From positions 72,186,671-72,250,670 of the forward strand of contig CM037598.1 of assembly GCA_021018995.1 (NCBI GenBank): a DNA stretch of 64,000 bases, written 5' to 3'. The notes beneath the pieces were generated by a model. That model was not told the origin of the DNA, did no database searches, and was given only the letters and a program-made list of their open reading frames with translations. The position numbers were made by a program, and so were the translations under genes. This DNA is from Chloranthus sessilifolius. Taxonomy: Eukaryota; Streptophyta; Magnoliopsida; Chloranthales; Chloranthaceae. Shown here piece after piece: positions 22,801 through 32,766 of this stretch (its first letter is position 1; each line of letters begins with the position of its first letter).

Positions 22801-23849
22801 ATTAAATCTTGTAGCATGAGTAATAAGTTATTTTTTACTTATTTCTAATATCAGTTCTAGTAAAATAAGCATGTTGAAAATGAAGCTTCGATGCTGAAAA
22901 TACAATGTCACGTGCCAATGCTTCTAGAATGATGTGACCACGCTTCGATTGAGAGGCATCTGCGCCTCCTACTACTCGAAGCGCTTGCGCTTTTCATAAT
23001 ATTGATTCACTGTGAATCAGTGATAACGCTTCTTTGTCCAACATTAACAGGCATCAGACCCATGTTCAATTTTATCAGTCCCATTTACAATAAAGGAAGA
23101 CGATGTAAATAAGAAGCGACGTCATAGAACTAGGAAGCACCTTCGCATCAACCAATAGGCGATAGCGCTTCAACTAAGATGTGATGATGCTTCAGTTTAG
23201 ATGTGATGGAGCTTCGACAACAAGACCCATTTACGATAAAGAAAGATAGTGTAAAGAAATAGATTTGATTTATGAATGAAAACTTTTGTACCCAAATTAG
23301 TAAATTTTTTTTCTTCATAAATAACTATGAGTAGTAAGTAAAATGATGCTCCATGAGAAAGGGAAAATGTCAATCCATAGAAAGCTGTTCACAAAAAGTT
23401 AACATTGTCAATAGTTCTAGGTTGAGTTGCAGGCGCTTCACTTGCCTGGGATCCAATAGGCGCATGAGATTAAAAAAAGTGCTAGTGCAGACGCTTCAAT
23501 GACGAAGCTACCACGCTTCAAAAACTTAGCGTCGTCGCTTCCTTCATGAGCACCCTCGCTTCTCGTATGTGATGTCGTCCCCTCTGAATGATGGTCACGA
23601 AATATGAAAGCATAAAAAGAAAAAAAATTTAACACATGAACAGATTACATTACCATAGGCTAGCCACATGACAACGAATACAATGTAGCGAAACGTTAGC
23701 GCATCGAAAGAGAAGCGCCCACGCTTCATATACGAAACAATGACGCTTCGAATGGACGCATCTGCGCTTCCTAATCAGTGTGACTTGGTGAGACCGCACG
23801 TTCTCTTCTGTCTTCTTCTATTTGGATTTTCTAGCACTATCAGCCATCA

Positions 23850-26095
23850 TCCTGACCTTCAGAAGCGTGCAAGTTGTGATTTTATGTCCCAACTGACCAC
23901 AACCTTTACAATGGCGTCTCTTCTTTTGTGAATGTTCAAAACCAACCTTAATTCTAGACTTCGTTCTGCCATTGTTGCTTGGCCTACCTTTGGTGCCACA
24001 TCATATTGAATGTCACACTGTAATATTGGCATGTTCTTGTAATGAAATTCCTTCACTAGGTTGGGAGGAGGCGCCCAGACAGGACGCGATGCTAGTCCCT
24101 CTTTCATTCTCCTCTTCCGTTCTAATGGTCTCTACACCTTCTAATAGTTTCATCATCCCTTCCAACATGTAATCCACCAATCAATTCGATTCTATCCCCA
24201 ACTGAATTAACTTTAGTCCAACTTCTCTCACCTTCCATATATTCATCCTAGAGACAAAATTGGAATCCTCTTTGTCACTCACCCCCAAACTTATAGTATT
24301 GTATCTTGCATCCTTCGTTGATTGATGTAGAATATGCTTAGAAGAAATTTGGTCTACCTCTTCATTGAAGTAAACTTTGAAGATGTGAGAACACAACAAA
24401 CCCTCTGTCTCAAAGTGCTTACAATTACCAGTGGTCGTGGCATCTCCACATTTGAAATGAACTTTGAATGTTCGACTGCTATCCTCCCTGACATCCCCAC
24501 CACTTTTACTACTTTCACAAACTTGAAATACAATAACCGCCCCGGCTTCCTCTTCGAGCAACTTTTGGGCCTTTAAAGAGAAACTTTCAAAACTCAGAGT
24601 GGAATCTATTGAACATGGTTCTCGTATACATAGCAGCGACATGCCTCTCGATTGAATTTTTGAACAAGAGCGCCGGTGTCATAGACATTGAGATGAGATC
24701 CTCCCTATTTTAATTATCGCAATGTGATTGGACGGCAAGATCGTATTACTTGACAAATTCCATCAAACTCGTCTGAGCATTGACATAGGTATCGAAGAAA
24801 GAATTTATATTTTTCCCGCATTGCGTAGTGGTCATGTCAGCCCAAAAGGTATCGCTTAAGTAGCATGGAATCCATTTCCTTCTAAGAGCATACATTTATT
24901 TCAACCACTCGTTGTCTTGCAATTGAAACTCCTCGACTAGTTCTGCCCCTCTCCTTTCGAAATCATCAACCATTTTACTGAACTTGCACTAATTGTACTT
25001 TCACTCGAAATTCTCAAACTTTACCTTCAACTGAGAGATATGGTTTAATTCATTCCTCCCTATGTGCCATAAGCAGAGGTGATGCGTGATCCCCGGAAGA
25101 ACCTCAGATATGGCCTTGTTCATCTCATTGCATTGATCAGTGATGATTGCATTAGGTTTCTTATCACCCATGCACTTTAACCATATCTTAAACAACCAAA
25201 CGAAGGTCTCCTCCATCACATCTATGAGCAACACACATCCAAAAAGTGTCGTCTGCCAATGATGGTTGACTCCCGTGAATGGGGCGAACAGTTGCAGCAA
25301 TTTGTTTATTTTGTAAGTGGTGTCGAATACCACCATATCACCGAACTGTTGATACGCCACCTGTGACTTGTGATCAACCCAAAATATACTATGCATATAG
25401 CTTCTTTGTCTAGTTTGACTTCAAAGAAGAAACCATCTCCTTTATTCTACCTATCAATGTATGATTTGATCACGTTCATGCACATCGGATCGATGTTACT
25501 CTCCATCCAAACTTGACAAAATAGTAGAAATCTTCAAAGGAGGGGTTATGCCATCAAATGCTCTTATCAATGATTTACTTGCCCCATTCAACTTATTATG
25601 TGATCGTAGTTCCTTCACCTTCGTAGGTGAATATAGCTAATGATTATAAGGCTCTCTAAAGTCCATAACCTCCCATAACTTTCGCTCGTCGATCCTAATC
25701 TTTAACCTTACCTCACATCCATATCTGTTATCTCTTGAATGCTTTATATTGGCATGTAATTTGTGCTTGTCAGGCTGCTTGAACCCTTCGAATGAACATA
25801 CTTATTTTCTCTTTATAATCTCCCCCTTTACAGATTTATAGGTGTTAATTGTCCTAACGTTGAAACCAACTTTCTTCGCGTATAAATTATAGAAGTCATA
25901 TGCCTCATCTTCAGATTGGAACTTCAAGCCCATACATGGCTTCCATTCCTCTCTCGTATTCTCCGCACCTTCACAAGAATCTAGCATTTAGATATCCCTA
26001 TCACCCCCAAGTGAATCTCTTGTTGCAAAAGAAACCATCTCAGGGGAGAGATTTAAATCAACACCACCTACATTGATTCCTCCAATCGAGTCCAT
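23850..26095 (-). pseudogene. FAR1/FHY3-like MULE transposase, decayed
   Basis: Transposase of the Mutator-like superfamily, related to the FAR1-related sequence (FRS) proteins. Start ATG at 26095 (MDSIGGINVGGVDLNLSPEM). FAR1 DNA-binding domain at about 25950-25650 (FQSEDEAYDFYNLYAKKVGF, then VCSFEGFKQ). MULE DDE core at 25396-25001 with VVFDTTY (first D), IITDQC (second D) and CLWHIGR. SWIM zinc finger near 24420-24380 (CKHFETEGLLCSHIFKVY). C-terminal zinc knuckle near 23915-23875 (HCKGCGQLGHKITTC) after a KGRPSNNGR segment, the usual FRS C-terminal plan. Stops at 25984, 25801 and elsewhere, plus frameshifts, break it. It is either an old autonomous MULE transposase or a dead FRS-like gene; the flanking words favour the transposon. 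Confidence 0.8.
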
Positions 26096-26129
26096 TACAG
26101 CGCCCTGTATTAGATAAGGAAATAGATTA

Positions 26130-26710
26130 AGTAGGAAGAGATGACGCTGTCATACCAATCTCAAGCGCTTCAATATGGAAGCGATGATGCTTCACAATCT
26201 TTGTGTCGTCGCTTCCTATCGCTTCAAATAAGAAGCGTGTGCTTATAAATTATATATTTTCGAATGCTTATAATTTTTTTTTATCTCCTCCCTGTAAATA
26301 AGTGAAGGGATCCATCAACTATGAGCAGATGAGAAAACTGATCCACAAGGAAGCGATGGCGCGACCATACAAAGCACTAACACTTTCTAACCGTAGCGCC
26401 GTCGCTTCTCAATTTTTGCGCTATCGCTTCCTAAAGTTTCAAATAAAAAGCGTGTGCTTATAATATATATATATATATTTGAATGCTTCTTAATCGTTGT
26501 GCCGTCGCCTCTAACACGCAGCGCCGTCACTTGTAACCCATTCCAGCCACTTCTTAATCTTTGCGCCTTCGCTTCCTATCGCTTCAAATAAGAAGCTGTA
26601 TTTCCACCCTGTAAATAAGTGAAGAGATCCATCAACTATGAGAAGATGAGGAAACAGATTCACATACGAAGCGTCAATGTGTGGGCGCAGAAGCGAAGAC
26701 GCATTTGATG
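26130..26710. repeat. GAAGCG/CGCTTC word field (right part)
   Basis: About fifteen words in the promoter-side flank of the transposase pseudogene. Two near-identical stretches (about 26205-26350 and about 26565-26660) share TCGCTTCAAATAAGAAGC and CTGTAAATAAGTGAAG, a local duplication of about 360 bp. Confidence 0.75.
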
Positions 26711-26792
26711 CCATATATATTTGAATGTTCTGTAAACTAAAAATAATACATAGGAAAAAAAATTAATACTTATGTAAAATGTCAATCTTTTG

Positions 26793-27165
26793 GGCTTCTA
26801 TCGAGTTCGTGCCCTAGAAAAAAAATAAGTTGTCTCTTCTGCACTTCTATCCAGTACGTGCTCCAGAAAATAGAGAAAACGCTCTCTTCTACGCTGTAAG
26901 TTATCTCTTCTGCGCTTCTATCTAGTATGTGCTATAAAAAAATAGAGAAACTTGCCTCTTATGTGCTTCTATCTAGTACGTGCTACAGAAAAATAGAGAA
27001 ACTTGTCTCTTCTGCGCTTCTATCTAGTATGCAATCAGGGATTTTCGTGAAAGTTGCCTCTTCTGCGCTTCTATCCAGTACGTCCCTCCAGGAAAAAGGA
27101 GAAAATTATCTCTTGGTGTTTCTATCCAATCAGAGCTCCAGGAAAAATGAGAAAGTTGCAAGCCT
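26793..27165 (+). repeat. Tandem repeat, about 51-bp unit, seven copies
   Basis: Units begin CTTCTATCYAGTACGTGCT at about 26795, 26843, 26914, 26965, 27017, 27069 and 27119. Each continues CAGAAAAATAGAGAAACTTG and TCTCTTCTGCG. One unit is longer (71 bp). It lies between the word field and the putative MULE terminus, a place where MULEs can carry subterminal repeats. Confidence 0.8.
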
Positions 27166-27394
27166 AAGAGAGGAAATAAAACAATAGAGAGGATGAATCT
27201 GAACAAGTAGGGAAAAAGAAGGAACCTGTAGCAATTTTTGAAAAAATTTATCGCCATTACATTCGACAAGACCTTCCCGTTCCGAACAATGCTTCCTTCT
27301 AGGAGCCGTTAGGTATAGCCTTTCCTAATTCCCCTACTGCCTACTTTACCTACCACTGACTTAAGGAAACCCCTGCTGTGGCTAACCCGGGTTA

Positions 27395-27476
27395 GTGCAA
27401 AAGCACTTTCCACGTGTCCGTTTCCCATTGGGGGAGCGTAGTGAAATCTTTACCCCTGAGCGCATTTTCCCTTTTC
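27395..27476 (-). repeat. Putative MULE terminal inverted repeat (right end)
   Basis: On the minus strand it starts GGGAAAATGCGCTCAGGGG and later has GGACACGTGG. A related start, GGGGAAAATGCATTTGGGC with GCGACACGTAG, occurs on the plus strand at about 28026. The partner end is not found on the left. Confidence 0.35.
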
Positions 27477-27544
27477 CCTATATATATATAATATAACTTA
27501 TAGAAAAAGATAAAGCAAAAACACAAATTTCTATACGAATGTAA

Positions 27545-27925
27545 GTTTTGAACTGAACCCCAAAACCGAACCAAAAATCAAGGGTCCTGAACAGGACCGA
27601 ACTTCATCGAAAACTGACTCAAACCGAACCGAACCAAACCCTAATTTGGTTTGGTTTCGGTTTCGGTTTGGGTGGCTTGAAACCGAAAATCGAGGAGATA
27701 GGTTTTTGTAAAATGAAAGAAACTCGAAAAAAATACATTAAACAAATAAAAAAGTAGGTATTTTACCTACACCAAACCGAACCGAATCGATTTTGGTTTC
27801 GGTTTTAGAAAAAAAAAAATACCGAACCAAACAGAATGGGTTTTGGTTCGTGGTTTGGGGTGTATCAAACTGAACATTGAAAAATTCGGGTTTGGTTTGG
27901 TTCGGTACACCGAACTTGCATCCCA
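27545..27925. repeat. AACCGAACC-rich inverted repeat block
   Basis: Begins with AACCGAAC words and alternates them with TTTGGTTTGGTTTCGG complement words at 27645-27670, 27770-27805 and 27890-27910. Large hairpins are possible. It resembles the AACCGAA-type repeats common in dicot genomes; the element class is uncertain. Confidence 0.6.
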
Positions 27926-28025
27926 AAATTTCTATAACTTGATTCCTTCAAATATGCTTTGAGTTCTAGCACAAGACGACAAATCTTGTACATATTACAA
28001 CAAACCACATTATATAAATATGGTA

Positions 28026-28395
28026 AAGGGGAAAATGCATTTGGGCGTAGAGTTATCTCTGGGCCTTTTGATATGGGTGCGACACGTAGTGTCTTTTTTG
28101 TGATGTGACGGGTGGCATGGGGCCTACTTTATTAACTAGGGTAAAACCTTTAAAATATTTTGAAAGTTATATTCCCTTTTAGCTGTCATTCTTGACTTTT
28201 TTAGAAGTCTCCCTTTTCTCTCTCTTTCTCTCCCTTTTTCCAAGAAAGTGTCAGACTTACTTTTTCACGTAACTGGTCCATCTGTGTAGGGGTAATAAGT
28301 AAAGGAAGCACAAAAACAAGGGTAGTGTAAACAGATGAAACACTGGGACAAAGTGCAAATACGACATATATTAGGGGACTAAATGCAAAAAAACC
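28026..28395. mobile_element. Possible small MULE-like non-autonomous element
   Basis: Left end GGGGAAAATGCATTTGG. The right end read on the other strand is TTTTTTTGCATTTAGTCCCC, so the ends share TTTGCATTT-like and GGGG parts. No coding capacity. A target duplication could not be seen. Confidence 0.3.
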
Positions 28396-29400
28396 TATAT
28401 TAATTGAATCTTTGGAATATTGTTGTGATGATTTCCACTTGAATTTGATAGAATTTGTTTCCTAGAATTGTCGACTTAGAAATTTCCACTTAGACATGAG
28501 AATTGATGTATTCCTTTGATGAATCACTAGAGCACATAAGCTGAATTAACTAGAATTATTGGCTTAATTGCAAATTTTACTGAAAATTGTATTAACAAAT
28601 TGAACTAAGACTTTATTAAGTTTCACTGCTTATGATCGTGTTATTACACAAAATGGTAGGTTTGCAGCCACCCAGTCAGGGCTAGCGGAGCTGGCCGAGC
28701 AAAGATCCAGGAGCATCCAGCGAGCTAAAATAATCAGAAGAGCTACCAGCACATACATGGGCGGACCACGCGACACTCACACTAGATCTTTTATTTTGAT
28801 CAGTTGTTTTCTTTTAGTTAGGACCAATTTTAATTTTATCATTTTTTCCATTACTGGTCTTATTTTAAATATTGGATATAAAGTTAGTTTTTAATTGAAA
28901 TCGTACTCCTTTTATTTTACTTGTTTTTCCGCAACAAGTGGAATCCTTTGAAAACACTAAATTTTCTAAGAAAGGAATAAATAACTTTGAAAAATTGACC
29001 AGGTTAATGAAAATGGGATATTTCGTAAATAAAATAATTATATATTTCATATTTTCTCCGTCAGTTGGAGAGAAGTTACTAACATTGTATATTGATAGAT
29101 TGACTGATTACTGAGGCATGTTGTATTGATCCGGTTCATGAATCGGAACGTATGGGCACGAGAGGTGCTTGACCTACGAGGCCAGGGGCTTGGGCGTGAA
29201 AATCATGTACTCAATTAAATTGCAAAAATAATTTGAATATAAGTAATCATATCTCTTCTCTCAAAGCAATTACATCCTTTTATAACAAATAAAGATTCCT
29301 AAATAAGCATGACTCCTAGTATTCATGAATAGAAAGAAACTATGCTATCCTACTAACATCGTATAACTTAAGTAGATATATTGTTTATAGAAACTAGCAA
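28396..29400 (-). repeat. Probable LTR and flank of chromovirus remnant
   Basis: No gene. Lies beyond the 3' end of the minus-strand chromovirus segment. On the minus strand a TATA-like TTGTTATAAAAGG occurs near 29285 and the region reads like an LTR, but no second copy is in the window to confirm this. Confidence 0.35.
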
Positions 29401-29523
29401 ATATTATGGCAGTGCATATCATTACCTCCCCCTAAAATAACCCTTGTCCTCAAGGGTTTAAATCTTCTACTTCAATTGAAATTCCTTTTTCATCCTCCAT
29501 AAAACCTTCAAGCATTGCTAATT
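29401..29523 (-). pseudogene. Chromovirus gag/pol remnant, left part
   Basis: Minus strand. The sequence AMLEGFMEDEKGISIEVED continues, in frame across the A3 insertion, the zinc-knuckle end of the gag fragment at 43631. A second frame directly after it reads LRTRVILGGGNDMH, which resembles the extreme C-terminus of chromovirus pol (LRTxxFxxGGNDxx). Gag and the pol end thus seem joined by an internal deletion that predates A3. Confidence 0.55.
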
Positions 29524-30450
29524 TGTGACGGCCCGAATTTCCCACCCCGGAAACCCGTGCCGTCAGGTCAATCCATACAACCGAACCCTGAACGCATCGA
29601 ACACTTGGCACATCCACACACAAAGCGGAAACAAAGCACATACTTATTCTAACAAAAAAAATCTCCATTTCTAATATCAAAGTGGCGCTCAAAATAATGG
29701 TTCTAATCCCATGCGAGTATGCATGAGCAAAAGAACCGAAAAGAACCACCGGTGATGGCTATCCATCACCGAAACATGGTTCACAAAATAATAAGGTAAA
29801 CTATATACAAGTATCTGAATTTATACAACAAAATGGTAGGATGTACCAAGCTGTGTCTACATAAAATCTCACTATTTAAATCACTCTCTCCTCTTGAAGA
29901 ACTCCTCAGGTGGAGGCTGTGACTCCTCCCTCGGTATGTACTTGGAGTCCCCCAAATCAATATCCTCAGTAGCTATATCTTCACCTGAACCAGTGATGTA
30001 TAGTCAAAGAGTGAGCTTCATTCAAGCTCAATAGAGAAAATGTCCATAGTATGCATTTTATCACATTACACACCTTGCAAATGCATTTTATCACATTTGC
30101 AAGGCGTTCAAATGAAAGTGAACTGATTCACATACAGAAATTTCCAAGGTATCACATGGCTTCAAAAGCTTTCCATATCTTACACAACAGAAAACTTAAA
30201 TTGATAACTTAACTAATCTTCCGAGCATATATAGCATCAGAAGCCACAACATACAGATGGAACACCCACTATCATCGTTTAATGAACTATTTCACGATGC
30301 CAAGCCCTGAACTCCGTTACCAGGGTCACTTGAATCACATTGACCCTTATCGGTCCACACGTCACGCAAGGTTGTACGAATATCCCGTCGTACCAGTCAC
30401 GGATATCCCACCGTGTCGGTCATGGTTATCCTGTCGAGTCGGTTGGGTAT
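29524..30450 (-). mobile_element. Family A copy A3, left part
   Basis: On the minus strand it ends CGGGCCGTCACA. Left target duplication TAATT (29519-29523) matches 43626-43630. It contains minus versions of A1/A2 landmarks (TTGAGCTTGAATGAAGCTCAC near 30010-30035, GGATATCC words near 30400) and a dyad with 11-bp arms, CCTTGCAAATG...CATTTGCAAGG, at 30073-30104. Continues at 42300 after Gypsy-2. Net length without Gypsy-2 is about 2253 bp. Confidence 0.85.
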
Positions 30451-32204
30451 TGATGAGTAGCGAAACATGATGATATTTCACCCCTAAATACCTACATTTA
30501 GCCATCCGATAAAGGCTATCTGATGAGAATTACTAGACTTGAAGTATTTCAGGTAAATATAATCCAAGTGCGTAAAACAGCCCAAGAATCCCGAAATAAT
30601 ATAAAAACACTGCAACTTTGGGTCATCGAGAACTTGGTGCTACTTGCAGCACAATTTGGACCTTCCAGACGTCAGATTCAGGAAATTGTTAAAACACTAA
30701 AATTGGAGAGCTCGTCGTCAGATTTCCAACACCATAAGAATTGCCTTAATCTGAGTTTGAGACAGAAAGTTATGGCCAAAATACTGAGGCCGTACCTGAT
30801 GCAAAGTTTGGAGGGAGTTCACGAAAATTGCTTTTAGATGTCAATCGATTGAGAACTAAGTGTCAATTGATTGACATGAGAAAACAACTTGTTCCCTCCT
30901 TAAAAGTTAATCGATTGAGATTTAATTCTCAATCATTGAGGTTATTAGGGTTTGGGTTGGTTGACCATATAAAAAGGAAGCTACGAGTTTTGAAAGGGGG
31001 GATCTTTTATTATCTTTAGGTTTTAGAGATAGAGAGTATTATTCTTTTTTGGAGAGTTTTTCCTTTAATCTTTTTTGCATTCCTTTCTTCAAGAAGATTT
31101 ATTTTTGTTCAATCAATTCCTAGTTTAAATTTAGAGATTAGTAGAGAGCATTGTTAACTTCGTTTCTAAAGATCATCATACTTGTGGATTCAGTTTGGAT
31201 CAAAGAATTTCTATTGAAGGTTGAGGTATTTTTAATTAATTAAATTGATGTTATTTTTCATTTATTATTTGTTTATGTCGTTTAATCACAATATGTGTGG
31301 CTAATTTCTTTGGGATGGGGATCTAATGATTCCCATCCGAGGGATGTACTTCTAATAATATAAATCTAGGATTAAAATATGAGAATTTTATTTTATGGTT
31401 GTTATGCTATCACGAACGGATGAAATCCCCGCCACTAACTGGGATCACGTGTGCCGAGCCATGCTCGGGATCTCAGATCTGTGACGGTAATTTTACCCCA
31501 ATCATTATTATATGGACTTTTTACTTTCTTCGTGTGGATCTGCTTACGATTATGATCCGGGATTGAGTGTGCCGAGCCATGCCCTGGATCTTGGATCTGT
31601 AATGGTAAGTTTAGCTTAATTACTCCTTAATCTGAAATCAAGTGTGCCGAGCCATGCCCTTGATCTCAGATCTATGGTGGTATTTTTGTTAGAGTTTTTA
31701 CCTACTTTGGGGATGATTTTTATTTACATCTGAGATCAAGTGTGCCGAGCCATGCCCTTGATCCCAGATTTATATATGAAAATCATCTCTGAAGTTAAGT
31801 CCTGATTGCAGGGATGCAACGTGGAACCTATCAGGGTTTTGGCCATTTATCTTCCATAAAAGATGTTTTTCTTCAATGGTATATCTCATAGTTTAATCCT
31901 TAGATTTGTATTATGGGAAGAACAGACCAAAGATGGGAGGATTTAGTATCTTCATCTTTACCTTTACTTTTGAATTATCAATTAGATTTTAGTTTGTAGT
32001 CAGTAATTATCATCTCATAAAACCACCTTAATCATAATATTGGTAGGGCACTGTTAGTTCTTGGTGGATTTCTGAGATTACTGTCTTATCTTTTTAAATC
32101 TTCCAAAATAGTCCTCGTGGGAATGATCTCGTACTCTGCACCCACTATCTATAATCTGATTCATGTGCTTGCGAGTAAAACATCACAATTAAAAAATTCA
32201 CATC
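30451..32204 (+). repeat. Gypsy-2 5' LTR
   Basis: TATA box TATAAAAA at 30968-30975. Dyad words at 30839-30942 are decayed (GTCAATTGATTGAC, CTCAATCATTGAG), whereas the 3' LTR keeps perfect ones. Four GTGCCGAGCCATGC units lie at about 31450-31760. It ends just before the PBS. Confidence 0.95.
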
Positions 32205-32766
32205 AAGTTTTTGGCATCGGGCCGGGGACTAAATCAAGAAAATCTAAATTTTTAGGAAATAGACAGTTAATTTTAGGAATTTCCGTGGATTAAAACAGTA
32301 TCTCTGCTAAAATAAAATAAATTTTTTTTTTTGATTAATTTGGATAGGGATTTGTGTGTTTTTAATAGTCAATCGATTGAGAATTCTTCCTCAATCGATT
32401 GACTGTGTTCTGTGGTTGTGAGCACCACTTTGTCAATCGATTGACGCGAAAGAGTCAATCGATTGACTGTTGTGAGTGTTTTGAAAAAAAAATAAAAATA
32501 ATAATAATAATATTGATTAATTAGAATAGGAATTTGTGTATTTTTAACAGTCAATCGATTGAGAATTCTTCCTCAATCGATCGACTGTGTTCTGTGGTTG
32601 TGAGCACCGCTTTGTCAATCGATTGACACGAAAGAGTCAACCGATTGACTGTTGTGAGTGTTTTAAAAAAATAAAAATAAAATAAAATAAAATAAATAAA
32701 TAAATAAATAAATAATTTTCTCTCGAGGTTTTCTTGCCTGAAACCTCCACTCTGTGCGTCATTTGC
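32205..32766 (+). other. Gypsy-2 PBS and leader with tandem duplication
   Basis: PBS TGGCATCGGGCCGGGGA at 32212-32228 (tRNA-Asp type, altered). Two tandem units of about 180 bp follow (from about 32331 and about 32511). Each holds GTCAATCGATTGAG..CTCAATCGATTGAC and then two further GTCAATCGATTGAC words, ending in an A-rich run. An (AAATA)n run lies at 32670-32715. Confidence 0.85.

Larger units (their letters stand above)
20320..23300 (+). repeat. Dispersed CAGACCCATTTACGATAAA cassette-end repeat
   Basis: Copies at about 20325-20425, 22700-22815 and 23222-23290, with a weaker one at 23079. Each is followed by GTGTAAAGAAAT-like and TTTATGAATGAAA-like sequence. They mark the 3' side of each cassette and may be 3' untranslated or polyadenylation regions of duplicated small genes. 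Confidence 0.6.
19590..23780. repeat. GAAGCG/CGCTTC palindromic word field (left part)
   Basis: Words such as GAAGCGATGACGCTTC and its variants GAAGCGTCATCGC and GAAGCGCTAGCGC recur dozens of times. They are densest at 20750-21060, 21860-21990, 22860-23240 and 23490-23780. Spacing is irregular and both orientations of the half-word GAAGCG occur. A second field lies at 26130-26710. Confidence 0.85.
19306..27476 (-). mobile_element. MULE-related region with FAR1-like transposase and duplicated cassettes
   Basis: A compositionally uniform block, rich in GAAGCG/CGCTTC words, around a minus-strand FAR1/MULE transposase pseudogene. Gypsy-1 may have inserted at its left side, so its left terminus is not seen. 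The right side reaches a terminal-inverted-repeat-like sequence at about 27395-27476, which read on the minus strand begins GGGAAAATGCGCTCAGGGG. Three plus-strand cassettes share an upstream block (19480-19780; 21715-22060) and a downstream block, CAGACCCATTTACGATAAA (20325, 22700, 23224). No 9-bp target duplication could be shown. Confidence 0.5.

Noticed and set aside
28026-28395. Firm call of a MULE MITE
   Set aside because: Ends are only partly complementary and no 8-10 bp duplication was seen, so it is listed only at low confidence.
29450-29749. 99-codon minus ORF as a gene
   Set aside because: It is a chimera of A3 terminus and chromovirus gag created by the insertion.
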